The notes: generated by a model from the sequence alone, not told the origin. 64,000 bases of DNA from Halorubrum sp. BV1 (GCF_000746205.1 NZ_JQKV01000002.1:558001-622000), one strand, 5' to 3'. Numbered from the stretch's first letter, positions 15,890 through 24,560 are shown. Made by a program: numbers and translations.

Positions 15890-18391
15890 CTACCCGAGGA
15901 GTGTCCGCCGAGTGTTTATCGTGATCAATCCACCGCTGGCAATGACCGCGGCCGCCGCCGTCAGCGGATTGAAGAATCCGACGGCCAACGCCGCGAGCGC
16001 GATACCGTTGTAGGAGAACGCGAGGAGATTGTTCTGTTTCACGCGACGGCGAGCCGCCCCCGCGAGGTCGAAGGCGGTTTCTACGGAGCGGATGTCGTTG
16101 TCGACGATCGCGATATCGGCGGCGTCGGCGGCCAACTCCGTCCCGCCGCCCAGCGAGATGCCGAGGTCGGCGGCGGCGAGCGCCGGTGCGTCGTTGGTGC
16201 CGTCACCCACCATCGCGACTTGATCCTCTGATTTGAGCCGCCGGATCGTCGCCGTCTTCCCCTCCGGCGGAACCGTCGCGAAGACATGCGTCACGGCGTC
16301 GTGTCGCTTGAAGAAGTCCGTCGCTTCCTCGTCGTCGCCGGTCAGGACGACGACCTCCGTGCCGCGTTCCCCGAGCCGAGAGACGGTGTCGTTCCAGCCG
16401 TCCCGCGGCTCGTCGCCGACGACGATCAGCCCCTCTGCCGCCCCGTCGCGACCGATCACGACCGGCAGCTGACCGAATCCCCGGGCGTCGGCGACCCGCG
16501 ACCGGATGTCGTCGTCGACGGTCCACCCCTGTTCCGCGAACAGATCGAGGTTCCCGACGAGATACGACGTATCGCCGATCACGCCTTCGATACCGGATCG
16601 GTGGTTCGTGAACTCGCGTATCCGATCGCCGCCGTCCGTTCCGATATCGTCAGCCGCCGAGTCCGACTGATCCCCTGTGTCGTCGCCTCCGTCTCTGCCG
16701 GCGAACGCCGTCACAATCGCGTTCGCGGCGGGGTGTGACGCCCGCTGTTCGAGCGCGGCGACGGCGTCGAGCAGCTCCGCGGGCGCGTCCGCTTCGATCA
16801 CTTCCATCGCCCCGGTCGTGAGCGTCCCCGTCTTATCGAAGACGACGATGTCGACGTCGCGGAGCCGTTCGAAGACCGTTTCGTCGAAGATGATGATCCC
16901 GCGCCGGAGCGCACTGGAGAGGCTCTTCGCGACCGACAACGGCGTCGCGAGTCCGAGCGCCCACGGCGAGCCGGCGAGGAGGACCGACAGCGCGAGGAGG
17001 GCGGCGTTCGGCGGGGCCAGTCCGAACGCGAGCGCACTAACACCGCCGACCGCGACGGCGGCTCCGACGACGAGGAACACGGCGTACGACGCGAGTTGGT
17101 CGGCATGCCGCTGGACCCCGTGCGTCGCGCTCTGTAAGTCCCAGACTGCGGTCGTTATTCGGTCGATGCTACTCGTCACGCCCGGATCGACACGGACCAA
17201 CGCAGCGCCGTCGGTAACGATCGACCCCCCGATCACGTCGTCGCCGGCGGGTTTCGACACCGGAAGCGACTCACCGGTCACGATCGCTTCGTCGACGGTA
17301 CAGCGGTCTTCGACGAGTTCGCCGTCGACCGGCACGCGTTCCCCCTGTCGAACGAGGACGACGTCGCCCGCTTCGAGGTCCTCGACGCGAACCTCTCGGG
17401 TGGTCCCGTCTGCGTCGTACGTCCGCGCCCGCTCGACCTGCGATATCGTGAGTTCGGTGAGCCGATCGAGTGCGCGCTGTTTGATCGACGACTCGTAGAA
17501 CACCGATGCGGTGACCGCGGCCGTCACGACGATCGCGAGGTCGTAGAAGATGTCGTTCCGTCCGAGGATGACGGCGACCGTACTGTACAGATACGCGCTC
17601 ACCGCGGTGATCGCGACCAACAGGTCGGTGTTCGGACGACGCATTTTCAGACTGATGTACGCACCCCGCAACACCGGAAGCCCGGTGAAGACGAGGATGA
17701 GTCCGGTCATCACGAAGTACAGCCGGAGGAACACGAACGCGCCCTCGCTGTTCAACTGGAACGCGCCCTCGAATATCGCGAGCGCTTGCCAGTCGAATAT
17801 CGACGCGAGGTGTGCGGGATACAGAATCGCGACGTACGGGACCAACAGGAACGCGCCGAAGAGGAAACCGACGGAGTATCGCATCCCCAAGAGCTGGTCG
17901 TCTCGCCGCTTCCGAATCCCGTCCATCTCCCGTGATCGGCGCGTCGTCCCGCCCGACTCATCCGCCTCCGTCGAGGCGTCGTCACGGAGGTACGCCGTGT
18001 ACCCGAGCGTACTCAACGCGTCACGCAGTGTCTCCTTCGAAACGGCAGCCGGATCGTGGTCAATTCGGATCGTCTCGGTAACGTAACTCGCCTCGGCGGA
18101 GATCACTCCCGGCTGGGCCTCGGCGAGCGACTCGAGATACGCTTCACACGTCGCGGAGTACATCCCGTCGATCCGCAGAAACGTCTGCGAACCGTCCGGA
18201 TCGGGAAGCACCGCGTCTCCCTCCCGTGTCCTCTCGTTCTCAGGTGGGGACTGAGCGACGTCAGGGGAATCGGCATCTCCGAGCGTCGTATACACGTCGT
18301 GACATCCGCTCGAACAGAACGCGCGCTCGCCGGGTTCCGGAACGGAGGACGACTGAATCGATCGACCACACAAGGAACACTTGTTACTCAT
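15890..18391 (-). CDS. P1B-type metal-transporting ATPase with SPW metal-site motif and N-terminal TRASH-like Cys cluster
   Basis: 833 residues from ATG 18391 (the upstream extension begins at TTG and is rejected). N-terminal C5-x2-C8 with C26 and C30 looks like a TRASH metal-binding finger; an HMA-like domain (about 68-135) has GMYSATC, keeping only one of the usual two Cys. The core is complete: TGES actuator, phosphorylated D519 in DKTGTLT, SHPAANA of the P1B nucleotide domain, GDGTNDAPAL. The transmembrane metal motif, normally CPC, reads S475-P476-W477 (codons TCG CCG TGG). Layout resembles copper ATPases of the CopA/CcoI type, but the altered site makes the ion uncertain. Confidence 0.85.
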   Translation of the reverse strand: MSNKCSLCGRSIQSSSVPEPGERAFCSSGCHDVYTTLGDADSPDVAQSPPENERTREGDAVLPDPDGSQTFLRIDGMYSATCEAYLESLAEAQPGVISAEASYVTETIRIDHDPAAVSKETLRDALSTLGYTAYLRDDASTEADESGGTTRRSREMDGIRKRRDDQLLGMRYSVGFLFGAFLLVPYVAILYPAHLASIFDWQALAIFEGAFQLNSEGAFVFLRLYFVMTGLILVFTGLPVLRGAYISLKMRRPNTDLLVAITAVSAYLYSTVAVILGRNDIFYDLAIVVTAAVTASVFYESSIKQRALDRLTELTISQVERARTYDADGTTREVRVEDLEAGDVVLVRQGERVPVDGELVEDRCTVDEAIVTGESLPVSKPAGDDVIGGSIVTDGAALVRVDPGVTSSIDRITTAVWDLQSATHGVQRHADQLASYAVFLVVGAAVAVGGVSALAFGLAPPNAALLALSVLLAGSPWALGLATPLSVAKSLSSALRRGIIIFDETVFERLRDVDIVVFDKTGTLTTGAMEVIEADAPAELLDAVAALEQRASHPAANAIVTAFAGRDGGDDTGDQSDSAADDIGTDGGDRIREFTNHRSGIEGVIGDTSYLVGNLDLFAEQGWTVDDDIRSRVADARGFGQLPVVIGRDGAAEGLIVVGDEPRDGWNDTVSRLGERGTEVVVLTGDDEEATDFFKRHDAVTHVFATVPPEGKTATIRRLKSEDQVAMVGDGTNDAPALAAADLGISLGGGTELAADAADIAIVDNDIRSVETAFDLAGAARRRVKQNNLLAFSYNGIALAALAVGFFNPLTAAAAVIASGGLITINTRRTLLG

Positions 18392-18440
18392 ATTACGGCG
18401 GGTGTGATTCGTTTCCACAGCCGGATGGCACGCGGACTCA

Positions 18441-18469
18441 AGTGGCCGCCACTGTACATGTTTCTGTAC
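18441..18469. promoter_or_regulatory. Two adjacent inverted repeats upstream of the metal ATPase
   Basis: AGTGGCCGCCACT (18441-18453) is a dyad, followed directly by GTACA (18454-18458) and TGTAC (18465-18469) with a 6-bp spacer. They lie 50-78 bp before the ATPase start on its upstream side and could be a metalloregulator site. Confidence 0.35.
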
Positions 18470-18490
18470 TGGGAGCTGCAAGGCTAAAAC

Positions 18491-18520
18491 CCCGCCTTTC
18501 CGGGCGGCGAAGATGTCAAG
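18491..18520 (+). mobile_element. Orphan IS200/IS605-like right-end remnant
   Basis: A CCGCC/GGCGG hairpin (18492-18507) is followed by GAAGATGTCA, similar to the GGGGAGGATGTCA ends I associate with haloarchaeal TnpB-bearing elements. No transposase or TnpB is left. Confidence 0.4.
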
Positions 18521-18633
18521 CGGTGATCGCTATCTATCGAACAGAGCTCCGTCCTAAGCTCGATCTGGGGTCAGCCGATTGTGTCAACAATCATATTGTA
18601 CATCCGGTAGTATGCAACCACTAACCTCCCTCA

Positions 18634-18753
18634 CTACTCGTCTTCTGTGAGTCGTTCGTCGCACCAGTCATGGACGACGGCGCGACCGAGATGGAACTCT
18701 GAGACGGACGGTGCCCGTTGCTCGGCACCGGACGAATTCACTGGCCCGTAGCG
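18634..18753 (-). pseudogene. Possible C-terminal remnant of an unidentified protein
   Basis: Reading the minus strand into the TAG at 18634-18636 gives about 39 residues ending FHLGRAVVHDWCDERLTEDE. The composition is protein-like and halophile-like, unlike shadows nearby, but the reading is closed upstream by a stop at about 18755 and the family was not recognised. Confidence 0.25.
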
Positions 18754-18774
18754 TCACCCGTTCGATCGTTGAGT

Positions 18775-19078
18775 TCGTTCGCCCGACTGATCGCGTCGAT
18801 CACGTCTCGATCGACGTCGTCGAGGTCGTTCGATCCATGCACGCAGTCGGAATCGAAGTCTCGGGACGGACGCCGCGGGAGATCACGTTCGAGGAAACAC
18901 AGGAAAACGAGTGCGTCATCACGATGGGTGTTCGGCCGGCGATGTCTGTCCCGCGAGACGGACAGGTGAGAACCGTGATTGGAATCTCGACGACCTGGAC
19001 CGGAAGTCGACTACTGAGGTTGGTCACATCCGCGACAAGATCGAGCGACTCACGAACGACCGCTTCGACGAAGTTGAA
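18775..19078 (+). pseudogene. arsC: Arsenate reductase (low-molecular-weight phosphatase type, ArsC) remnant, truncated and frameshifted
   Basis: The stretch VGIEVSGRTPREITFEETQ...VITMG is in one frame, and GCSAGDVCPA...GENRDWNLDDLDRKSTTEV...FDEVE continues in another. The switch is at about 18927: one missing base relative to a continuous MGCSA reading. The N-terminal third with the catalytic CxxNxxRS loop is absent. The two halves together match the middle and end of ArsC-type arsenate reductases. Non-functional as it stands. Next to a DUF2703 gene that is also typical of arsenic clusters. Confidence 0.75.
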
Positions 19079-19150
19079 AACTCAAATAGATTATCGACCA
19101 CGACGTGTCAGCCGAGACAAGGGCAAAACGCGTTTAAAACGAACCGCAGC

Positions 19151-19711
19151 TTAGCAACCACACCCACAGTCCGATTCGGCGCTGTTCGACCCTTCGAAAA
19201 AGTCCCGAACGTTCGACGAAAGCTGATAGGCTTGGCTCTCGCTTGGTTCACTAGACCGCATCACGTCCGGTGCAATAGCTTGCACTAACGACTCGACGAG
19301 GAGTCCGACAGGTGCTGTCGAGTATTCCTCGCCGCGGTACTGCCAGAGGCGACAATCAACGTCACCCTCACACTCACAGAGGTCTCCACACGATTCGCAG
19401 GTGTTTTCAATGTAATCGGATTGGACATCCCGGCCATTGATACGGATCGTCGGTGACACGGCGAGTTGGGTCGCTTCAGCAGCTTCTAGCGTCGAGACAT
19501 GGATATCTCTGACAGTAATACCAACGTCTAGGGCACCGAGAACCGGTTCGATCCTCTCAAGTGCTGCTTCGAGTGCGTCTTCAGACCCCATACATCGGTC
19601 GCAGGATTCGTTGTCCAGATAGAGGAAATCGACAGTAACCGTCCGTCGTGTGTACTCTTCGGCTGCTGGCTGAACAATCGATACCATCTTGCTGTCTGTG
19701 GGATCATCCAT
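19151..19711 (-). CDS. DUF2703-family protein, arsenic-cluster associated
   Basis: 186 residues from ATG 19711 (GTG one codon earlier and ATG 19687 are alternatives). The N-terminal half is thioredoxin-like: VDFLYLDNESCDRCMGSED has a C-x2-C at the redox position, followed by TVRDIHVST and a cis-Pro-like VSPTIRING. A second Cys cluster (ENTCESCGDLCECEGDVDC) and a terminal DCGCGC follow. Proteins of this family are often encoded with arsenic resistance genes; the reaction is unknown. Divergent from an HxlR regulator with shared operators, and next to the arsC remnant. Confidence 0.8.
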   Translation of the reverse strand: MDDPTDSKMVSIVQPAAEEYTRRTVTVDFLYLDNESCDRCMGSEDALEAALERIEPVLGALDVGITVRDIHVSTLEAAEATQLAVSPTIRINGRDVQSDYIENTCESCGDLCECEGDVDCRLWQYRGEEYSTAPVGLLVESLVQAIAPDVMRSSEPSESQAYQLSSNVRDFFEGSNSAESDCGCGC

Positions 19712-19767
19712 CACATTTCACCATATGACTTGCTGGCTGTTATACCGTTCAGTAATTAGACACGAAC

Positions 19768-19827
19768 GTGGTTAGTGTATTGAAACCACATAGAGTGGGG
19801 AGAGATACCGAACGTATATCTCGGTAT
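19768..19827. promoter_or_regulatory. Two perfect inverted repeats in the divergent promoter
   Basis: GTGGTT (19768-19773) with AACCAC (19784-19789), spacer 10, and ATACCGA (19805-19811) with TCGGTAT (19821-19827), spacer 9. The second ends 18 bp before the HxlR start and overlaps its likely TATA region; the first is nearer the DUF2703 promoter. Likely binding sites of the HxlR protein. Confidence 0.55.
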
Positions 19828-19845
19828 AGCGGCTGATACTGGGTA

Positions 19846-20253
19846 ATGAGCAAGCGCGAGCAGTGGCAGGCAAAATGGCACGGATTACAAGATATTCTCG
19901 GACCGAAGTGGACGCTGCACATCCTCCGTCTCCTGTCAGAAGGGCCTCAAGGATTCAACGCTATTCAGCGCGAACTCGACGGCTTGACCGCACCGATGCT
20001 CTCTCAGCGGCTCAAAGAGCTTCGATGTCACGGCCTCGTCGATCGGGTGGTGGCAGATACGACACCTCCGACGACGACGTACTCGCTGACTGAACAGGGA
20101 ACTGAGATCGCCGCTCAGCTTCGAGAACTGGAACCGCTCGTCGAGTTGCACGGTTGGGGAGACGATCCCGAAACCGATGGCTGTTCGTCCACCTCTCAGG
20201 AGTGTCGCGACGAGGCGCTCACAACCGGATGCGTGACATCCTCCCCGCGCTGA
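19846..20253 (+). CDS. HxlR-family transcriptional regulator with Cys-bearing C-terminal tail
   Basis: 135 residues. HxlR winged helix at about 12-105: ILGPKWTLHILRLLSEGPQGFNAIQ, LTAPMLSQRLKEL and wing TTPPTTTYSLTEQG. The tail after residue 110 has three Cys (CSSTSQECRDEALTTGC), possible metalloid or thiol sensors. The last residues and the stop codon lie inside an orphan IS-like end (20234-20262), so the original C-terminus may have been replaced. Divergent from the DUF2703 gene; probably controls it and itself. Confidence 0.82.
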   Translation: MSKREQWQAKWHGLQDILGPKWTLHILRLLSEGPQGFNAIQRELDGLTAPMLSQRLKELRCHGLVDRVVADTTPPTTTYSLTEQGTEIAAQLRELEPLVELHGWGDDPETDGCSSTSQECRDEALTTGCVTSSPR

Positions 20254-20262
20254 AGCGCGAGG
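20234..20262 (-). mobile_element. Orphan IS200/IS605-like end with hairpin
   Basis: Contains TGACATCCTCC followed by CGCGC-TGAA-GCGCG, a hairpin with a 4-nt loop. It is almost the same as the sequence at 31595-31622. It forms the 3' end of the HxlR gene. No transposase nearby. Confidence 0.5.
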
Positions 20263-20265
20263 CGT

Positions 20266-20740
20266 TCTCCTCGATTTCCCGAATGGCCAACGTCACCCAG
20301 AGGGTCGACATGCCAGTCGCAACGGACGAACGTATCTACAACGATGAAACCATGGGATACTTCGTCCGAAAGCAGGCGTGTGACATCATCCAGCCGGACG
20401 TGACCAGCTACGGAGGTCTCCAACAGGTTCAGCATGCGCGGACTCAATGGTGAGATCACGGTATATGACTGTTGCACCCCAAACCCGAACGCCGGCGTCA
20501 GAACGGCCGCATCGGTCCACCTCCGTGGCGGTCTCGAGGATCTCGTGGTCCTCGAACGCATGAGTCGAGACGCCGGGTGGGCCGACGAGATCATCGAACA
20601 CGATTCCACCGTCAAAGATGGAGTTATCGAGGCCCAAGATGAACCGGAGCTCGGGGTGACATTCGATCCGGACACCGCCCGTGAATATCCCGAGGAACCA
20701 ACAGATAGTCACAGTCTCTTCGATGAAAAAGAGACGCTCA
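20266..20740 (+). pseudogene. Enolase-superfamily sugar-acid dehydratase, C-terminal fragment, frameshifted
   Basis: First part (to about 20450) reads RVDMPVATDERIYNDETMG then RKQACDIIQPDVTSYGGL, the TDER/QPD region of mandelate-racemase-type dehydratases. The second part, in another frame from about 20480, reads AASVHLRGGLEDLVVLERM and DEIIEHDSTVKDGVIEAQD, the C-terminal capping region. About 50 residues between them are missing, as is the whole N-terminal half. Related intact genes are at 49871 and 62284. Confidence 0.7.
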
Positions 20741-20767
20741 AACGTCCATGTCCCGTTCAGATCAAGC

Positions 20768-21274
20768 TTAGGGGAGATAGAAATCCGACTTCGAGGTTTT
20801 GTGCGGCGAGGCGTCTTTGAGTTTGGCAATCTTGGTTGGGCTCCGATTACGAACGATGACGACATCGTAGTCCTCGTCTGTAGCAACGGTCGGTCCTACG
20901 CTACTCAATGCGGAAACGAGATGTCCGGCATTTTCGCTACCGAGAAAGACCATTGAGGCGTTTTCTTCCCGTGCAACCTTCCGCAGACGGGTTGATATCG
21001 ATCCGGATGGAGCGTACCGATCTACAACTTTATGTCGGAAATCGGCACTTGGACACAAGTCGGTCACCTGTTCGTGTAACGTTGAGACAACTAATTCCAA
21101 ATCAAACTCTTCGTCCGGTCCGATCCAGCCGTGTTCTCTGGCATAGGTCGTGTTTCCCTTCGGGATGACACTCACAGCCAGCACGTCTTCGTTAAATACG
21201 TTCCCGAACTCGGTTGCCCTGACGAGTGCCGCTTCAGCGAGCTCAGACCCATCGAACGGAACGACCAGTGTCAT
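20768..21274 (-). CDS. UspA-family protein with degenerate nucleotide motif
   Basis: 168 residues, one Usp domain: LVVPFDGSELAEAALVRA at the N-terminus, VFLGSENAGHLVSALSSVGP near the C-terminal side where the G-2x-G-9x-G(S/T) motif should be; the second Gly and final GS are lost, so it may not bind ATP. A 20-residue Lys/Ser-rich tail follows. An AT-rich TTTATTTAAATA box at about 21313 lies some 40 bp upstream. Confidence 0.75.
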   Translation of the reverse strand: MTLVVPFDGSELAEAALVRATEFGNVFNEDVLAVSVIPKGNTTYAREHGWIGPDEEFDLELVVSTLHEQVTDLCPSADFRHKVVDRYAPSGSISTRLRKVAREENASMVFLGSENAGHLVSALSSVGPTVATDEDYDVVIVRNRSPTKIAKLKDASPHKTSKSDFYLP

Positions 21275-21459
21275 ACGTCACCGTCTCAGACGACACCGAA
21301 AATGTCTCGGGTTTTTATTTAAATAGTGACATAACGCGAGCGAGAATGGTGCTCGTAGCTGACAACCGACTGGCCTGCTTGCGAACCGATCTGAAAGGCC
21401 AGAAATCGACCGGGCCGACGAAACTCAATGCTTATGTCTCTACTGTGTATTCTTCGAGT

Positions 21460-21921
21460 ATGTCTCAGAGCATATCACAAGATGATTCTGCGGTAGCGAC
21501 TGTGGCCGATACGGGCAAACGAACGCTCCACATCGGAGCAGATAACCCAATTCGGATCAGTTCGGGCCATCGGATTCGCCATCACGACGGGAAGTGCTCG
21601 CGACCGCACGGCCACAACTACGAGATCACCGTCGAGGTGACCGGTGAACTCACCGAAGAGGGGTGGGTCGTCGACAAAGGCGACGTCACAGACGTCATCG
21701 ACGCGTGGGATCACCGGTTCCTCGTCGAAGAAGGCGATCCGCTCGTCGACGCGTTCGAAGCGTCGGGCGACGGCGACGCGCTCGTCGTCTTGGAGCATCC
21801 ACCAACGGCCGAGGTGATGAGCGTCCTCCTCGAACAGCGGATGCTCGACGCGTTCCCAGCCACCGTCTCGAAAGTCTCGGTGTCGGTGAGAGAAACCGGC
21901 GAGCTCTGTGCGACCTACTGA
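21460..21921 (+). CDS. queD: 6-pyruvoyl-tetrahydropterin synthase/QueD family protein
   Basis: 153 residues from ATG 21460; a CTTATG box about 25-30 bp upstream fits a leaderless promoter. Zinc ligands are visible in SSGHRIRHHDGKCSRPHGHNYE, which also supplies the catalytic Cys (KCSRPHGHNY, QueD-like), and D/H of DHRFLV. Expected to turn dihydroneopterin triphosphate into 6-carboxytetrahydropterin for preQ0. Stop overlaps the queE start by one base. Confidence 0.87.
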   Translation: MSQSISQDDSAVATVADTGKRTLHIGADNPIRISSGHRIRHHDGKCSRPHGHNYEITVEVTGELTEEGWVVDKGDVTDVIDAWDHRFLVEEGDPLVDAFEASGDGDALVVLEHPPTAEVMSVLLEQRMLDAFPATVSKVSVSVRETGELCATY

Positions 21922-22697
21922 TGCCAGTCGCGAGCGATATCGAGGACTCCGGAACGACTGGTGACGCGGCCGGCGAGGGGCTTCCTATCAACGAGGTGTT
22001 CTACTCGCTGCAGGGTGAGGGAACACTCGCGGGCGTCCCCTCCGTCTTCGTCCGGACCGCAGGGTGTAACCTTCGCTGTTGGTTCTGTGATTCGTACCAT
22101 ACGTCGTGGGAGCCGACCGGGGCGTGGCGCGACGTCGATTCGATCGTCGAGGAAGTGCAGTCACACGAGCGGGCCACCCACGTCGTGCTCACGGGCGGAG
22201 AGCCACTCATTCACGAGGCGTCGGTCGAACTCGTAGAGCGACTGGCCGCAGAGGGGTATCACACGACGGTGGAGACGAACGGAACGATCTACCGAGACGC
22301 GCCGATCGATCTTGCGAGTATCAGCCCGAAGCTCGCGAGCAGTACGCCGACGCCGAATCGTGACCCGAAAGGCGACGGCGAATTCGAAAAGCAACACGAA
22401 CAGGATCGGATCGACGTGGCCGCGCTGGCCCGCATGGTCGATGCGTACGAGACACAGCTCAAGTTCGTCGTGACGGACGAAACGGATCTGTCAGAGATCA
22501 CGGAGCTAGTTGAGCGGGTGCGAGCGGCGACGACGGCGACCGTCGCGGACGACGACGTGTTGGTGATGCCGGAAGGCATGACGCGTGCGCAACTCGACGG
22601 GACGCGAAGCGAGGTCGCCGAGCTGGCGATGGAGTACGGATTCCGGTACACGCCGCGACTCCATGTGGACCTATGGGACGACGCGCCGGGAACATGA
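21921..22697 (+). CDS. queE: 7-carboxy-7-deazaguanine synthase (radical SAM)
   Basis: 258 residues from ATG 21921, which overlaps the queD stop. Radical-SAM cluster C-x3-C-x2-C appears as GCNLRCWFCDSYHT, the FYSLQGEGTLAG lead-in and TGGEPLIHE SAM-binding strand are typical of QueE. Converts 6-carboxytetrahydropterin to 7-carboxy-7-deazaguanine. Second step of the preQ0 branch feeding archaeosine in tRNA. Confidence 0.92.
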   Translation: MPVASDIEDSGTTGDAAGEGLPINEVFYSLQGEGTLAGVPSVFVRTAGCNLRCWFCDSYHTSWEPTGAWRDVDSIVEEVQSHERATHVVLTGGEPLIHEASVELVERLAAEGYHTTVETNGTIYRDAPIDLASISPKLASSTPTPNRDPKGDGEFEKQHEQDRIDVAALARMVDAYETQLKFVVTDETDLSEITELVERVRAATTATVADDDVLVMPEGMTRAQLDGTRSEVAELAMEYGFRYTPRLHVDLWDDAPGT

Positions 22698-22809
22698 CAG
22701 TTACCCTGAGACAGTTCGGTCGGTGCAGTGCGGCGCTGCGAGTGTGGTGTTGCCGTCGGAGTCGGAGCGGTGTACAGCGTGACAACCAATTCGATACAAC
22801 TGAGCAGAT

Positions 22810-23499
22810 ATGAGCAACAAAAGCGCGGTGATTCTGGTGTCAGGCGGGATGGATAGCGCAACGGCAGTCTACGAGGCGATAGAGCGGGGGTACGAGCCGT
22901 ACTTTCTCCACACGTCGTACGGGCAGCGCACGGAGGACAAAGAGTACGAGTGTGCGAACGCGCTCGCTGAAGAGGTTGACGCGGCTGACTTCCTCCATAT
23001 CGAAACCGGGCATCTCTCCCAGATCGGTGCGTCGAGCCTGACTGACGAGGAGATGGACGTGGCTGACGCGGACCTCGAGAGTGACGAGATACCGACCTCG
23101 TACGTTCCGTTCCGGAACGCAAACCTGTTGTCGATGGCCACGTCGTACGCGGAAGCAACAGGGTCATCCGCGCTGTTCATCGGTGCGCACTCGGAGGATT
23201 TCTCCGGATATCCTGACTGTCAGCCCGCCTTTTTCGACGCCTTTCAGAACGTGATCGACGTCGGGACGAAACCGGAGACGGAGATCGAGCTGAAAGCGCC
23301 GTTCGTGGAGTGGTCGAAAACGGAGATTGCGGAGCACGGATTGGAACTCGGGGTGCCCTACGACAGAACGTGGTCGTGTTACCGGGATGAGGCTCCCGCG
23401 TGTGGGACGTGTGATGCGTGTGCGTTCCGACTTGAGGCGTTCCGGAATGCCGGAGCGCGCGACCCGATCGCGTACGCTGAGCGGCCGAAGTTTTCGTGA
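22810..23499 (+). CDS. queC: 7-cyano-7-deazaguanine (preQ0) synthase
   Basis: 229 residues. ATP-pyrophosphatase loop VSGGMDSATAV at the N-terminus and a C-terminal zinc set SCYRDEAPACGTCDACAFR (four Cys). Converts 7-carboxy-7-deazaguanine to preQ0, the base inserted into tRNA by archaeal TGT. A 112-bp gap separates it from queE; the order queD-queE-queC is the usual haloarchaeal one. TGT and GTP cyclohydrolase are not in the window. Confidence 0.93.
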   Translation: MSNKSAVILVSGGMDSATAVYEAIERGYEPYFLHTSYGQRTEDKEYECANALAEEVDAADFLHIETGHLSQIGASSLTDEEMDVADADLESDEIPTSYVPFRNANLLSMATSYAEATGSSALFIGAHSEDFSGYPDCQPAFFDAFQNVIDVGTKPETEIELKAPFVEWSKTEIAEHGLELGVPYDRTWSCYRDEAPACGTCDACAFRLEAFRNAGARDPIAYAERPKFS

Positions 23500-23646
23500 C
23501 GGTCGTCTATCGGGTGGACCCGTCGAACCGGCAGCTGCGTTCTCCGGGAGCGGACTCATCGAAGGTGCGGATCAGGTGCTCGTTTCTGTGAGAGTTGGCG
23601 AGCGAGTTCCAGAGTCACCCGTCACGAGTGACGCCCCGTCAGTCGC

Positions 23647-24516
23647 TTACAACACGCCGACGATGAATCCAACACCCATGCCGATGAGAATCACAGCGGA
23701 GAAGATCGGGAAGTACGGCGCATACCGCTTGACCCTCTCTTCGTGGTGCTGATAGCCCGCGACCAGTAACATCGTCAGTCCCACGATACCGATGATGACG
23801 GTAATTGCGTACGCACTCATCAGTTCGAGACAGTAGTTCGACCCGGCACACAGGGCGATAATCTCGAACTCTTCCTCGTGAGCGAATCCGAGCAGGAAAG
23901 CGAACCAAGCGATTCCGAACAAGCCCCTCTCGGCGACGTCGTCCGACCCCTCGTCCGTATGCGTGTGGCCTCCGAAGAACGGGACGGTGCGTTTCAGGCG
24001 GGAACCGAGTCCCTCGTCGTTCTGTGAATTTGGATGGTCGTGATCGTGACTATCTCCGTGGTCGTGACTATCTCCGTGGGTGTGACCGTGTGCGGAGTGA
24101 TTCGTCAACTCGCGGCCGCGAGTTTCGTGCGGGCGAGGGTGGGTGCTATCGGGACTGTCATGTGCGTGGCCGTGGCGGTACTCGCGGACGCCAAGGCCAA
24201 TTAACAGCACGCCCGCAACCAGGCTGACCGGACCACCGATCTGGATACCATTGAGAACGGTGACTGGCTCGTTGAGTTGGACGAGGCTGAAGTAGGATTT
24301 CGCGTAAAAGAACACGCCGACCATCGTGAGACTACTGATGAGGTGGCCAACACCGATGATGAACCCCGCGGTAAAGCCGTAGAGCCACTTGTTCGTCTGA
24401 TCCAAGGCGTACGAGGCGGCGACCGGCCAGCCATGACCGGGCTCGACCCCGTGGACAGCCCCGAGTGCGACTGCACCGAGCAGTAGGCCGAACGTGTCAC
24501 CAGCGATCACCGTCAT
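23647..24516 (-). CDS. NicO/RcnA-type nickel/cobalt transporter with His-rich loop
   Basis: 289 residues from ATG 24516. Several helices (about 8-25, 45-70, 88-106, 205-225, 232-255, 265-288) surround a cytosolic loop at about 110-165 packed with His-Asp-Ser (HGHTHGDSHDHGDSH). The VHGVEPGHGWPVA and LLGFAHEEEFEIIALC blocks mark the NicO/UreH family. Divergent from nikR, which should repress it; direction (uptake or efflux) is not certain. Ends ILIGMGVGFIVGVL. Confidence 0.82.
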   Translation of the reverse strand: MTVIAGDTFGLLLGAVALGAVHGVEPGHGWPVAASYALDQTNKWLYGFTAGFIIGVGHLISSLTMVGVFFYAKSYFSLVQLNEPVTVLNGIQIGGPVSLVAGVLLIGLGVREYRHGHAHDSPDSTHPRPHETRGRELTNHSAHGHTHGDSHDHGDSHDHDHPNSQNDEGLGSRLKRTVPFFGGHTHTDEGSDDVAERGLFGIAWFAFLLGFAHEEEFEIIALCAGSNYCLELMSAYAITVIIGIVGLTMLLVAGYQHHEERVKRYAPYFPIFSAVILIGMGVGFIVGVL

Positions 24517-24526
24517 ACGTTGAACA

Positions 24527-24560
24527 CGGCGAGAGCGCCGAATAACGGTTGTTAATACCC
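24527..24560. promoter_or_regulatory. nicO promoter region with inverted repeat
   Basis: CGGCG (24527-24531) and CGCCG (24536-24540) form a short dyad 11 bp before the NicO start; GGTATTAACAACC on the minus strand (about 24548-24560) is a TATA-like box. GGGAA/TTCCC arms at about 24568-24585 are another dyad. Any could be the NikR site; no match to the known bacterial NikR operator was found. Confidence 0.35.
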
